DNA from: Musa acuminata AAA Group
Taxonomy: Eukaryota; Streptophyta; Magnoliopsida; Zingiberales; Musaceae
Reading direction: 5' to 3'
Assembly (NCBI RefSeq): GCF_036884655.1
Contig: NC_088345.1
Coordinates: 22,100,501 to 22,164,500 of the forward strand
DNA length: 64,000 nt
Below the pieces are notes generated by a model. That model did no database searches and was not told where the DNA came from. It was given only the letters and a program-made list of their open reading frames with translations. Positions 1-12,110 of the stretch are shown in pieces (position 1 is the first letter of the stretch; each line of letters starts with the position of its first letter). The position numbers and the translations under genes are program-made.

Positions 1-243
1 TTTTTATAATCATTATCAGAATTAGCTAGAAAAAGAAAAGCATGATCCCCAATTTTTTTGTATTTTCATTACATTATTAAACATACAATTTTCATAATCA
101 TTTTTAAAATTAGCTAGAAAAAGAAAAGCATGATCCCCAATTTTTTTTGCATTTTCATTACATTATTAAACATGTAATTTTTAAGAAAAATAAATTTTCT
201 AAACTAAATTAAAAACAACAAATGAAAAGCATCATATAATTTC

Positions 244-1176
244 CTAATAAACTAAGGGGATTTTGATTACCGCATTGTCGAAAGTTGTTAAGGCATAGTT
301 TGCCACCTCACCTTTGTTGATTTTCTCCTCTTCTTCGGATGAGCTTGGTTCATCCCAAAGTGCTTCCCTCTTCTTATGTTCAAAGCAAGTAGTTGTGTTC
401 TTTTTGTTCTTTAATTTTTGTTTCATAAACTTTTTAAATTTCATAGTGAGGAGTTTAAGTTCACAATCACTCGAGCTTATGCTCGAGTGGTCTTCAATTG
501 TTCTAAGTCCGAAATCCTTTCTATTCTTTGGAAGGTTGTCCTCAAGTTCGTTTTGTGCGACATTGGTTATTTCGTAGGTCAATAAAGACCCGATAAGTTC
601 TTCGAGTGAAAACTTGTTTAAGTCTTTTGCCTCTTCTATGGTAGTTACTTTTGAATCCCAATTTTTATGAAGAGAACGTAAAATTTTGTTTACAAGTTCA
701 AAATCTGAAAAACTTTTACCAAGTGCTTTTAGACTATTAACGACATCCATAAAACGAGTGTACATGTCTCCAATAGTCTCGCTTGGTTCTATTCGAAATA
801 ACTCAAAATCATGCATTAAAATATTAATCTTATAGTCTTTAACTCTACTAGTACCTTCATGTGTGATTTCAAGAATGTGCCAAATCTCAAAAGCCATTTC
901 ACAAGTCGAAATACGATTAAACTTGTTTTTATCCAAAACGTAAAATAAAGCATTCATAGCTTTAGCATTTAAAGAAAAAGTCTTCTTCTCGAAATCATTC
1001 TAATGGTTCATTGGAAGAGAAGACCATCGAAAACCGCTTTCGACAATATTCCATAAATTCAAATCCAAAGAAAGCAAAAAAACTCTCATTCGAGTTTTTC
1101 AATATGTGTAATCCGTCCCATTGAACAAGGGAGGACGAATGAGAGAGTAACCCTCTTGAAAGCCAAAAAGAGCCAT
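244..1176 (-). pseudogene. gag-like pseudogene of M1
   Basis: Homologous to the open gag frames of E2 and E3. The likely start codon is at 1176-1174 (MALFGFQEG-like N terminus). An open stretch of 237 codons covers 957-244 from the MNALF motif onward; the part between 1176 and 957 contains in-frame stops. Recognisable Gag motifs are [39 protein letters not shown] and NRKDFGLRT, as in SIRE-type Gag. The C-terminal segment has TTTCFEHKK where S has a CCHC zinc knuckle, so the nucleic-acid-binding finger is absent here too. The frame ends near VIKIPLVY, close to the VIKMPLVYFEIT end of E3. It would be a structural particle protein and is not functional in this copy. Confidence 0.85.
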
Positions 1177-1183
1177 TTCTCTT

Positions 1184-1795
1184 GGGGGGGTGGGGGGGGT
1201 GAATCAGTGTAGCGGTAAAAATCACGGTTTTAAAAAATCTCTTTCGTACTATTAAAACTAATCTCGAAAGATACTTCAAATTGAAAGTGTATGCGAGCAT
1301 AGGTGTAGTAAAAGCACAGTAAAAGGAGAGGCAGTTTGCTATAAAAGTAAATTGCTCAAAGTAAATGCAAACTGAGTTTATAGTGGTTCGATCGTTGTGA
1401 GCTACATCCACTCCCGATTCCTCCTCCGTCGAGGGTACCGGCATCCACTTTCGGTCTTCCTTCAATAGGCGAAGACCAACCACCTTTTACAGCTCTTTCT
1501 CCTTTTATCGGGTTTAGGAGATAACCTTTCACCCCCACTTACTCCTCTCTTAAACTATTCTAACACTTAGAAGAAGGAGAGGAGTTCACACAAGATTGAA
1601 GTAGCATTTCTTTCTTTTTACACTCTCAATACTTGTGTTGTTTAACCAAGGATGAGAGGGGTATTTATAGGCTTCAAGTTGATTCAAACTTAGAGCCTAA
1701 AATGGTCTCATTCCGGGTTTCCTGGGTCCTAGCGGTACCACTACCTGTGCTGGGCGGTACCACCGCCTGTAGCACTGACACTAGGCGGTACCACC
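1184..1795 (-). repeat. M1 LTR fragment (R/U5 and proximal U3)
   Basis: Very similar to the M2 LTR at 61790-61940. It contains the minus-strand TATA motif (1662-1669), the word downstream of it that reads as GGTTCGATCGTTGTGA on the plus strand near 1385, and GGCGGTACCACC repeats. It is truncated at both ends. At its right end it runs directly into the oppositely oriented A LTR inside the shared word GGCGGTACCACCC (1784-1795). Confidence 0.8.
1662..1669 (-). promoter_or_regulatory. TATA box of M1 LTR
   Basis: TATAAATA on the minus strand within the CCTATAAATACCCC context shared by all LTRs of this family; predicted LTR core promoter. Confidence 0.6.
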
Positions 1796-2442
1796 CAATG
1801 TCAGGTGACAAGCAGTGGTACCACCCAATAATGGTGGTGGTACCGTCAGTACCTCAGAAATCTGGGATGAGACACTTTTTGGCTCCATTTTTTAAAGTCA
1901 TTGGGGCCTATAAATACCACACCCTTTTCTACATGAAAAGGCATCGAAGTGTGATTATAATCTTGAGTTATTGGGGTGTAAAAGTGTTGTAAACAAGTGC
2001 TAGAGTCCTCCTCCTCCCTTTCTAAGTTTTGAGATCATTCAAGAGAGGTGTGAGATTTGTAAGAGTTCTCTCCTAAACCCGACAAAAGGAGAAAGAGCTG
2101 TAAAACGTGATTGGTCTTCACCTATTGAAGGAAGGCCTTTAGTTGATGCCAGTGACCTCGACGGAGGAGGAATCCGAAAGTGGAAGTAGGTCACATTGAC
2201 CGAACCACTCTAAATTCCGGTTTGCATTTCGTTTTGAGCAATTTACTTTAACTACAAATCATTTCATAGAAAACTACTTCTCCTCCTCATCTTGCTTTTA
2301 CTACGCTTACGCTCTCTTACATTTCAAATTGCTATATTTCCTAATCGATTTCCATCAAACGTATGAAATATTTTATAAAATTGAAGAATTTTTCATTGCA
2401 CTAATTCACCACCCCCTCTTAGTGCCGCTCTTGATCCTAACA
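1784..2442 (+). repeat. A 5' LTR, U3-truncated
   Basis: Aligns with the 3' part of the A 3' LTR from about 14176 to 14828: same TATA context, same TGTTGTAAACAAGTGCTAGA word after the TATA box and same CCTAACA end. Only about 650 of roughly 1340 bp remain; U3 upstream of the junction is replaced by the inverted M1 LTR. Confidence 0.85.
1909..1916 (+). promoter_or_regulatory. TATA box of A 5' LTR
   Basis: TATAAATA in the context GGGGCCTATAAATACCAC, matching 14301-14308 in the 3' LTR. Confidence 0.6.
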
Positions 2443-2456
2443 ATTGGTATTAGAGC
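2443..2456 (+). other. A primer-binding site
   Basis: ATTGGTATTAGAGC follows directly on the LTR end CCTAACA. It is one base from the initiator-Met tRNA complement TGGTATCAGAGC used by plant Ty1/copia elements. Confidence 0.85.
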
Positions 2457-2492
2457 AAGGTTCACTCTCATTTGGTTTAAAACCCATGAGAA

Positions 2493-4066
2493 ATGGCATT
2501 TGCCAACAACCAAGAGGGTCATTCAATTACACGTCCACCCATGTTCAATGGGATGGATTACACATATTGGAAGACTAGAATAAAGATCGTCCTAATTTCA
2601 ATGGATTTTGAGCTTTAGAACATTGTTGAAAATGGTTTTCAAAAGTCTTCTCTTCCAATGAATGATTGGAATGAGTTGGAGAAGAAGACTTTCACTTTAA
2701 ATGTCAAGGCTATGAATGTCTTATTTTGTGCATTAGATAAAAATGAGTTTAATCGAGTGTCGATTTGTAAAACTGACTTTTGATATTTGGCACATACTCG
2801 AAGTGACTCATGAAGGCACTTGTAGAGTGAATGAGTCAAAAATTAATCTTTTAGTACACACTTATGAGTTGTTTCGGATGAAACCGAGTGAGATCATTAG
2901 AGACATGTACACCCAATTTACGGATGTCGTCAATGGTCTAAAATGACTTGGTAAAAGTTTCTCTGATTTTGAACTTATTAATAAAATTTTAAGATCCTTT
3001 CCAAAGAGTTGGGACCCTAAAGTAATGGTCATTTAATAGGCCAAAGATCTAAATAATTTTTCCCTCGAAGAACTAATTGGGTCATTAATGACATATAAGA
3101 TGACTTGTAAAGCTCATGAAGAGCTTGAGGACACCCTTCTAAAGAATAGGAAGGATATGATACTAAGAACCCAAGAATACCACTTGAAAGAAAACTCAAG
3201 TGATGAGGACCCTAATGAAGATTTGACACTCTTAACAAGAAAATTCAAAAAATTCATAAAAAGGAATAAATTTAAAAATGACACTAAAAATAAATTTAAA
3301 ACAAAGAAAGATCAAGTAATATGTTACGAATGCAAGAAGCCGGGACATTACAAAAGCGAATGTCCCATAGCCAAGAAGAAGCAACCAAAGAAGAAGGCTT
3401 TCAAAGTAACATGAGACGACTCAAGTGCATCCGAAGAAGAGGAGCCAACCGACACTGAGCAAGTTGCTCAATATGTGCTAATGGCTATCAGAGATGAGGT
3501 AAGTAATTTAATTGACGCAAATTTATCTTTTGATGAATTATTAAGTACTTTTCATGATTTATTTAATGAATGTAAATTAATTATTAAAAAATATAAATTG
3601 TTAAAGAAGGAGCATGCTTCTCTTGTTAGTGATTTGGATAGATTAAAGGTTAAGCATAATAGTTGTTTAACTCCTTGTACGAAATGTGATGAACTAGAAA
3701 TACTTAAAAAGGAAAACTTGCTACTTAAATAAACTTTAGAAAATTTTGAGATTAGTAGCAAGTCTTTGAACATAATCCTTGCCAATAAGGGTCACATTCA
3801 TAGAAGTGGAATCGGATTTATGAGTAGCTCTCACCAAAATCCAACCACCTTTGTTTAAGGCCCGACCTTGCATGTTTCACCTCACACCAAATATAACTTT
3901 TGTTTCAAACTTAAACATATTGCCTATAAATGTCCACTTAAAAGATGTAGTCCATGTTGATTGATTTAGGTTCCTAAAAGAACCTCAAATGACTCAATAC
4001 AACATGATAAGATATGTAGATCAATTTTTGAGGCACCCAAGGTTAAATGGGTACCTAAAAATTAAC
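2493..4066 (+). pseudogene. gag pseudogene of A
   Basis: Starts with ATG at 2493 after the PBS leader, as in S (29129). It follows S Gag throughout: TYWKTR-like N terminus, [38 protein letters not shown], then a CCHC zinc knuckle [14 protein letters not shown] (near 3320-3362). The acidic hinge and the leucine/lysine-rich coiled-coil-like segment (3475-3732) follow. Stops and frameshifts are numerous (for example TAG near 2619, TGA near 2944, TAA near 3034, TGA near 3413). The second knuckle region (3890-3945) is degenerate. Not translatable as one protein. Confidence 0.9.
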
Positions 4067-4089
4067 CTTTTTTTGTAGAAAAATGTACC

Positions 4090-4490
4090 ATCACAAGCTA
4101 TGAGCAAGAAATGGTACCTTGATAGTAGATGCTCAAGGCATATGACCGGAGATCCATCTTAATTCTCTAAGTTCACTAGCCTGGACAAATGATATGTTAC
4201 CTTCAGAGACAACAACAAGGATAAAATCATTGGAAAAGGAACCATAGGTAACATATCCAATCTTTTTATTGAAGATTTATTGTTGGTTGATGGATTAAAG
4301 CATAACATCTTGAGCATTAGTCAATTGTGTGATAAAAGATATATTGTTAAATTTGAATCTAATGCTTCCATTATTGAAAAATCATACAAAAACACATCTA
4401 TGATTGTACTAAAATAAATAACATATACACTTTTGATATTAATGATCTTTGCAATAAAATGTGTTTTTCGGTTTTGAATGACGATGCTTG
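4090..4490 (+). pseudogene. pol pseudogene of A, protease part
   Basis: Retropepsin-like region matching S: the [14 protein letters not shown] equivalent lies at 4112-4150 (the Gly region is altered to [10 protein letters not shown]). The DGLKHN and SISQLCDK equivalents follow at 4295-4335. Interrupted by stops (TAA at about 4159 and others). The reading resumes at 9477 beyond the E1 insertion: the codons before (NDDA) and after ([10 protein letters not shown]) join as in S. Confidence 0.85.
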
Positions 4491-6125
4491 TGTGAGGATC
4501 AAGAGTTGGCACTAAGAGGGGGGGTGAATTAGAGCAGCGATAAAAACTACATCTTCAAAAAACCTCGTTGCGATAAAACCATTTCCGACGTTGAAAACCG
4601 ATTTTGGAAACTTAATAACTTAGTGACTATCTAAGTAGTTTGCAGTATGTAAATGGCAAGAATAAAATGTAAACTAGAGAACATGACAGTTTATAGTGGT
4701 TCGGTCGTTGTGACCTACATCCACTCCTCTGATTCCTCTTCCGTCAAGGCCACCAGCATCTACTAACGATCTTCCTTTACTAGGCGAAGATCAAGCTCCT
4801 TCTTACACCCCTCTTCTCCTTTTACCGGGTTTAGGAGACAACCCTTACAAGCACTCACTTTCCTCTTACAGAATCCTAACACTTAGACTAGAGGAGGATT
4901 CTCATAAGGGATTTCTACAGCGTTTTTCAACTTTTGAACTCTTTGTGCTTATGTTCTTTAACCGAGATGAGAGGGATATTTATAAGTTTCAAGTTGATTC
5001 AAACTTAGAGCCTAAAACATTTCTATCTTGGGTTCCCCGGGCATGGGCGGTACCACCGCCCAATGTCGGTTTGACAGACACAGCCCTGGGAGGTACCACC
5101 GCCCAAGTCTGGTAGTACCACCACTTGGGGGGCAGTGCTAGGCGGTACCAACATCCAGACTGGCGGTGCCACCGCCTGGCACCCTACTAGGGGCGGTACA
5201 ACCGCCCAGACTAGCGGTACCACCGCCTGATACAATCTCGAAGACTGTGCCACAATGGTGAGACTTCTTGGGGCATTGTTTAGGCCTCTTAGTGGGCCCA
5301 ACATAGTTCTTCCATGGGCCTAGCTGGCCCCTAATTGGATTGGCCCAAATCCAAGCCCAATTATGTGCTAACTACGAAATCCTAAGACATTTGCTAAGAT
5401 AAACAAGTCCCTATGTCTATTCTTCCGGCGAGCTTCCAGCGAACTTCCAGTGAGCTTCCAGTGAACTTTCGGCGAACTTTTGATGATCTCTCGGAAATAT
5501 TTCGTTGGACTCCCAGCAAGCTCCTGAACTTCACACAATCTTCTTGGCGAGTTTCGATGAGCTTCTCTAGCAAAGCAATCTCCGAGACTTCTCGGCTAGT
5601 TCCGACAGAACTTCCGATGAACATCCGGACTTCCGACGAACTCTCAAACTCCCAACGTGATATCGATCTTGACTTTGGGACTTTATTTTGCTGCATGCCT
5701 TGCTATCATAGTTAATCCTACATATGTAAAAGTATATTTCGATCTAGGCAATTAATACTAAGCATTAATCAAGTTGTCTGGTATGTCATTGGTCCCTCGA
5801 CGCTTCGTTCGATTCTTTGGCACAACGTCCTCTCTTGCGGCCTATTGCCCAATCGGCCAGTTGACTCCACAACTCCGATATCCTTGGTGCAATATTTGCT
5901 CTTCTTGGCTCGATGCTCAAATCCATGGCCCGAAGCCTTTTGTCGATACGTTGACCGTTCCTTTGGCTCGACATCTAATTTTCTGAAATGTTTTCCCCTA
6001 GCACAATATAATTTTTCTTACTTTAATTGTCTCATCCTGATCAAAGCATCCTGCATCACTCAAAACGTAGATTAAAACATAAACATATATCAATTGGTTT
6101 CATCATCAAAATACGAGATTCAACA
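4491..6125 (-). repeat. E1 3' LTR
   Basis: 1635 bp. The minus-strand start TGTTGAATCTCG is at 6125, beside the PPT, and the end is at 4491. U3 holds short GGAAG/CTCGCCGG-type repeats (5420-5660) and a cluster of GGCGGTACCACCGCC palindromes (5046-5230); a TATA motif lies at 4977-4984. It is visibly diverged from its partner at 7906-9476, so this is an old insertion. Confidence 0.9.
4977..4984 (-). promoter_or_regulatory. TATA box of E1 3' LTR
   Basis: TATAAATA on the minus strand, downstream of the palindrome cluster at 5046-5230. The matching position in the 5' LTR (about 8410) has decayed to TATAAATT. Confidence 0.5.
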
Positions 6126-6918
6126 ATCTCCCCCTTTTTGATGATGACAACCAATCGACGATTGAGTTAGCCTTAACTCCTGGAGTTTAAACAAACTCCC
6201 CCTATCAATATGCTATATTGATAGAAACTCTTGGATTCAAAAATCCAAGCAACATGTCATGATTAAATCATGCATGACTTCAACGTACTTCTCCCCCTTT
6301 GTCATCAACAAAAAGGAGAAGTCCAACTATTCATGTGTTTAAACATACAAGTTCAAATCGTTGCATAAAAATATAATATTCATTTTTATCGTCATGCAAG
6401 CTAGCAAAAATTTACAACATTTTAGAACATGCGAGCTAGCAAGTTTGAGATGTTCAAGAAAGCAACACTTGCTTCTTGAAATATGCAAGTTGCAAGCTAG
6501 CAATTTTTTTGCTTCCTTTGCAATGTTTGAGCTAGCAATTTTGCTTCCATTGCAAAGTGCAGGTTAGCATGTTTTGCATCTTGAGATAAGTAAGATAGCA
6601 CTTTTGGTATACAAATTTATAGTATGCAAGCTATCAAATTTTACACATAAAAAAATTAGCAAAATTTTACATCTTTTGAGATATGCAGGACTATTTTGCC
6701 TCTTTTTGAAATGTGTAACTTAGCAAACATTGCTCATCTTAAAAAAAAAACATTAATAGGATCATCATTAGATTTAAATCTAACATTTTATTCCATTAAA
6801 ATAAAACATAAAATTTTCATTATCATTTTCAAAATTATTAGCATTATCATTTTTAAACATGTAATTTTTAAGAAAAATTAATTCTAAACTAAATTAAAAA
6901 AATGCATCATGAAAAGCA
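6126..6918 (-). other. E1 non-coding 3' internal region with PPT
   Basis: No gene. On the minus strand the main PPT (AAAAAGGGGGAGAT) occupies about 6126-6139. Just upstream come the GGAGTT/AACTCC hairpin words (6160-6200), the CTATATTGATAG word, and a second purine tract inside a hairpin (6289-6322). The rest (6370-6740) is made of short repeated words such as GCTAGC and GCAAGCT, as in the E2 and E3 tails. Confidence 0.75.
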
Positions 6919-7856
6919 TCATGTAATTTCGAAGGAAATTAATGGGGTTTCGATTACCTCATCGTCGAAAGTTGTTAAGGCGTAGTTTGCCACCTCGCCT
7001 TTCTTGATTTTCTCATTGTCTTCGGAGGAGCTCGATTCATCCCAATTTTTGTTCTTCTTGCGTTCAAACCAATTAGTTGTGTTCTTTTTGTTCTTTAATT
7101 TTTATTTTATGAACTTTTTAAATTTCTTAGTGAGTTCAAGTTCACCATCACTTGAGCTTATACTCGAGTGGTCTTCAAATGTTCTAAGTTCGAAATTCTT
7201 TCTATTCTTTGGAAGGTGGTTCTCGAGTTCTTCACGTGCATTGCACGTCATTTCACAGGTCATCAAAGACCCTATTAGTTCTTCGATCAAAAAAGTATTT
7301 AAATTTTTTGATTCTTGAATAGCGATTAGTTTTGAATCCCAAGTTTTAGAAAGTGAGTGTAAAACTTTACTAATGAGTTCAAAATTCAAAAAGCTTTTAC
7401 CAAGAGCTTTTAAACCATTGACGACATCCGTAAAATGGGTGCACATGTCAACAATGGTTTCACTTGGTTTCATGTGAAAATGCTTGAAATCATGCATTAA
7501 AAAACTAATTTTGAATCTTTAACTTTGCTAGTTCCTTCATGTGTGATTTCAAGAGTGCGCCAAATATCGAAATCCATTTTGCAAGTAGAAACACAATTAA
7601 ACTCATTTCTATCTAAGGCGCAAAACAAGGTTTTCATAACCTTTGCATTTAGAGAAAACGTCTTCTTCTCTAAATTATTCTAATGGTTCATTGGAAGAGA
7701 AGACATTTGAAAACCAGATTCGACTATATGCTATAAATCGAGATTCAATGAATGCAAGAAAACTCTCATTCGAGTTTTCCAATAAGTGTAGTCCGTCCCA
7801 TTAAAAAAGGGAGGATAAATGAGAGGGTGACCCTCTTGAAAGCCAAAAAGAGCTAT
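6919..7856 (-). pseudogene. gag-like pseudogene of E1
   Basis: Same short Gag type as E3. The start codon position (7856-7854) reads ATA instead of ATG. Stops occur early in the frame, and a 131-codon open stretch (7497-7102) keeps the core motifs (FKHFHMKPSETIVDMCTHF, NRKNFELRTFEDHSS). A NWFERKK-like basic segment followed by NWDESSSSE stands where S has its zinc knuckle. The expected stop (TGA, 6921-6919) matches the end of E3 gag. Inactive. Confidence 0.85.
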
Positions 7857-7889
7857 TTCTCATAGGTGTTAAACTAACTGAGAATTCAC

Positions 7890-7905
7890 GAGGCTCTAAT
7901 ACCAA
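7890..7905 (-). other. E1 primer-binding site
   Basis: On the minus strand TTGGTATTAGAGCC directly follows the 5' LTR end at 7906; initiator-Met tRNA type, same one-base variant as element A. Confidence 0.85.
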
Positions 7906-9476
7906 TGTGAGGATCAAGAGTCGGCACTAAGAGGGGGGGTGAATTAGTGCAGTAGTAAAAACAATGTCTTTAAAAGACCTCATTGCGATAAAACTATTTC
8001 CGACGTTGAAAACCGATTTCGGAAAATTAATAACTTAGAAGCGTAAGGAAGCGTAGTGACTATCTAAGTAGTTTGCAGTATGTAAATGGCAAGAATAAAA
8101 TGCAACCAGAGAACACGACAATTTATAGTGGTTCGGTCGTCATGACCTACATCCACTCCTCCGATTCCTCTTCCGTCGAGGCCACCGGCATCCACTAACG
8201 ATCTTTCTTTACTAGGCAAATATCAACCTTCTTCTTACACCCCTCTTCTCCTTTTACTGGGTTTAGGAGACAACCCTTACAACCACTCACTCTCCTCTTA
8301 TAGTATTCTAACACTTAAACTAGAGGAGGATTCTCACGAGGGATTTCTACAGCATTTTTCTACTTTTGAACTCTTAGTGCTTGTGTGCTTTAACCAGGGA
8401 TGAGAGGGGAATTTATAGGCTTCAAGTTGATTCAAACATGGAGCCTAAAACTTTCCCATACCGGGTTCCCCGGGCACCGGTGGTACCACCGCCTAGTGTT
8501 AGTTTGACTAACGCTGCCCTGGGTGGTACCACCGCTTGGGGGGCAGTGCTGGGCGGTACCACCACCCAGACTAGCGGTGCCACCGCCTGGCAACCTACCA
8601 CGGGGGGTACAATCGCCCAGACTAGCGGTACTACCGCCTAACACAGTCGCGAAGACTATGCCACGACGGTAAGGTTTCTTATTGGGCCCAACACAATTCT
8701 TACATGGGCCTAGCTGGCCCCTAATTGCATTGGCCCAAATCCAAGCCCAATTACGTGCTAACTATGGAATCTGAAGACATTTGCTAAGCTAAACAAGTCC
8801 CTATGTCTATTTTTCCAGCGAGCTTCCGGTGAACTTTTGGCAAACTTCCGACGATCTCTCGACAATGTTCTAACGAACTCCTGGTAAGCTCCTAGACTTC
8901 ATGACGATCATCTTGGCAAGTTTCGACAAGCTTCTAGACTTCTCGGTTGGTTCCGACAGAACTTCCAATGAACGTCCGGACTTCCGATGAACTCTTGAAC
9001 TCCCAACATTATCTCGATCTTGATTCCGGGACTTCATTTTACTGTATGCCTTGCTATTGTAGTTAATCCTGCACATGTAAAAATATACTTCGATCTAGAT
9101 AATTAATATTAAGCATTAATCAAGTTGTCCGGCATGTAATTGGTCCCTCGATGCTTCGTCCGATTCTTTGGCGCATCGTCCTCTCTTGCGGCTTATTACC
9201 CAATAGGCCAGTTGACTCCGCAGCTTTGATATCCTTGGTATAATATTCGCTCTTCTTGGCCCGATGCCTGAATCCACGGCTCGAAGCCTTCTGTCGATAC
9301 GTCGATTGTCCCTTCGGCTTGACATCCAATCTTCTGACATGTTTTCCCCCGTCAAAACATGATTTTTCCTACTTTAATTGTCTCATCCTAATCGAAGCAT
9401 CCTGTGTCACTCAAAATGTAGATTAAAACATAAACACATATCAGTTGGTTTCATCATCAAAATACGAGATTCAATA
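7906..9476 (-). repeat. E1 5' LTR
   Basis: 1571 bp, colinear with 4491-6125. It carries the GGCGGTACCACC-type palindromes (8480-8640), U3 short repeats (8815-9005) and the family LTR end TCACA. Its first dinucleotide on the minus strand is TA instead of TG. Confidence 0.9.
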
Positions 9477-12110
9477 GCTTGGCTTTGGCATAGGAGATTA
9501 GGTCATGCTACCATGAAACTAATCTCTCAAATTTCACCTTAAGAACTTGTAAGAGGAATTCCTTATATCAAGTTCATCAAAGATAATGTTTGTGATGCAT
9601 GTCAACTAGGAAAACAAATAAAAGGTAGCTTCAAACCTAATAATCAAATAAGCACCTCTAGACCTTTGCAATTAATCCATATGGACTTGTTCGGACCAAT
9701 TGCTACATCAAGCCTCGGAGGTAGCAAATACGCATTTGTCATCGTGGATGATTATAATAGATACACATAGACTCATTTTTTGGCACACAAAAGTGAATGC
9801 TTTAAGTATTTCTCTAAGTTTTGTAAACTTGTTCAAAATAAAAAGGATTTTATGATTTCATTAAATCGAAGTGATCACGGTGGTGAATTTCAAAACCGTG
9901 ATTTTCAAGAATTTTATGAATCTAATGGATACAACCACAACTTCTCTACTCCAAGAAATCTTCAACAAAATGGAGTATTAGAAAGAAAAAATAGAAACTT
10001 ATAAGAAATGACAAGAACCATGTTAAACGAACATAGCCTACCAAAATATTTTTGGGTCGAAGTAGTTAATACGACATGCTATATTATGAATAGGGTTCTA
10101 GTAAAACCATTACTTTCCAAAACTCCTTATGAGTTGTTGAACAACAAAAAACCCAACATTTCATACTTTAAAGTTTTTGAATATAAATGTTTTATTTTCA
10201 ATGAAAAAGATGCCTTAGGTAAATTTGATTCAAAATCCGATAAAAGAATTTTTCTTGGCTATTCTTTTGTTTCTAAAGCATTTCGTATCTATAACAAAAG
10301 AACTTTGGTTATTGAAGAATCTATTCATGTTGTTTTTAATGAAGTTTCTGAAGTTAAGAAAAATGATTTTAATGATGATGTTAATTTTGATCCTTTGAAT
10401 TTAAATGAAATCCTTTCTCTATCTAGTAACTTAGATGCATCTTCTTCTGAAACATCTTTACCTAAGGATTGGAAGTATATAGATGCTCATCCTAAGGATC
10501 TAATCATAGGAGACACATCTAAAGGGGTTCAAACTTGTTCCTCTCTTAAGAATTATTGTGCAATCGTCGCTTTTCTCTCCTAAATTGAACCTAAATGTAT
10601 TGACGAGGCCTTGAAAGATAATTAATGGGTCATCACAATGCAAGATGAGTTAAATCAATTTGAGAGAAATGGGGTGTGGAAGCTTGTTCCAAGGCCAAAT
10701 GACCATTTATTTATTAGTACCAAATGGGTCTTTAGAAACAAGCAAGATATACTTGGTATCGTGGTTAGAAACAAGGCTAGATTAGTGGCCAAAGGTTTCA
10801 ACCAAGAAGAAGGAATCGATTATGAAGAGACCTTCACTCTTGTGGCACAATTAGAAGCCATAAGAATGCTCCTTGCCAATACTAGTAGTAATAATTTTAA
10901 GTTATTTCAAATGGATGTTAAAAATATTTTTCTTAATGGCTTTATTTCTGAAGAAGTTTATGTTAAACAACCTCCTGGATTTGAGAATGATAATCTCTCT
11001 AATCATGTATTTAATTTGATTAAAGCTCTCTATGGTTTAAAACAAGCCTCAAGGGCTTGGTATGAGAGACTTAGCTCTTTTCTTATTCTAAATAATTTCT
11101 CTAAAGGCAAGGTTGATACTACATTGTTTATCAAAAATTTTAAAAATAATTTTATTGTTGTTCAAATTTATATTGATGATATCATTTTCAATTCCACGAA
11201 TGAATCTCTATGTGAATCATTTGCTAAAAGTATAAGTCTTTGAAATGAGCCTAATGGGGGAACTAACCTTCCTTTTAGGCATACAAATCAAACAATTAAG
11301 TAATGGTATTTTTCTTGATCAAACAAAATATGCTTTAGATTTGCTAAAAATGTTTAATATGGATAGCTCAAAGGCTATCAACACTCCTATGATCACCTCT
11401 ACTAAGTTAAAAATTGATGAAATTGGAGAAAGCTTTGATCAAAAAGCTTATAGGGGTATGATAGAAAGTTTACTATACCTCATTGCAACTAGACCAGATA
11501 TCATGTTTAGTGTATGACTTTATACGAGGTTTCAATCTAATCCTAAGATATCTCACCTTAAAGCGGTTAAGAGAATTCGTAGATATCTTAAAGGTACCAC
11601 TAATCTAGGATTATGGTATCCAAAATCCGAGAACTTTAAACTATTGCTTGCTGAGGCGGATTTTGTTGGATGTAGATTAGATAGAAAAAGCACATCCGGA
11701 ACATATCAATTTTTAGGACACACACTTGTTTCTTAGTCTTCCAAGAAACAAAACTCGATTGTACTATCTACAACCGAAGCTCAGTACATTGCAGCTAGTG
11801 CATGTTGTACACAAGTTGTGTGAATTAAAAACATTTTAGAAGATTATAAGATTCATCTTAAAAACATTCCCATAAAAGTGACAACACAAGTGCAATATGT
11901 TTAACAAAAAATCTCATTCAACACTCTAGAACTAAACATATTGATATTAGGTATCACTTTATACGTGATTATGTCAATAATCATGATGTAATCTTAGAGT
12001 TTATCTATACAAAACATCAATTAGCCGATATTTTTACAAAGCCTTTAAGTGAAGAACAAGTTGATTTTATTAGAAGAGAATTATGAATGTTAATTTGTCT
12101 GAACGCATGA
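9477..12110 (+). pseudogene. pol pseudogene of A, integrase-RT-RNase H part
   Basis: Continues the Pol interrupted at 4490. Visible in order: integrase zinc region ([13 protein letters not shown], then [10 protein letters not shown] near 9590); core motifs HMDLFGP (9680), RSDHGGEF (9868) and NGVLERKNRNL (9970); RT motifs FQMDVKNIFLNG (10905), [11 protein letters not shown] (11030) and YIDDIIF (11170); RNase H motifs STTEAQYIAAS (11767) and [11 protein letters not shown] (11930). The natural stop is TGA at 12108-12110 after an LICLNA-like end. Breaks include stops near 9540, 9768, 10001, 10580, 10623, 11241 and 11515 plus a frame change near 11240. The TRPDIMFSV motif survives. Clearly dead. 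Confidence 0.93.

Larger units (their letters stand above)
1..1795 (-). mobile_element. M1: partial gag-only SIRE-like LTR element
   Basis: Minus-strand fragment. Reading leftward it holds an LTR fragment (about 1795 to 1184), a gag pseudogene (1176 to 244) and AT-rich internal sequence that leaves the window at base 1. The final bases of the LTR, the primer site and the leader between LTR and gag are missing: the LTR text stops at a G-run near 1184-1200 and the gag start codon follows within about 10 bp. Bases 1-243 carry a roughly 100-bp direct repeat (a block ending in a GATCCCC word occurs near 45 and near 132) and no gene. The gag type matches E1 and E3, so I place it in the same non-autonomous family. 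Confidence 0.75.
4491..9476 (-). mobile_element. E1: gag-only LTR element nested in A
   Basis: Minus-strand element of 4986 bp: 5' LTR 9476-7906, PBS, gag pseudogene, AT-rich non-coding part, PPT, 3' LTR 6125-4491. It is flanked by the 5-bp duplication GCTTG (4486-4490 and 9477-9481), which also matches the interrupted integrase codons of A. The outer ends are TATTG...TCACA, one step from the family ends TGTTG...TAACA. The internal region is only about 1.8 kb and has no protease, integrase or RT, so it could move only with enzymes supplied by another element. Confidence 0.93.
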
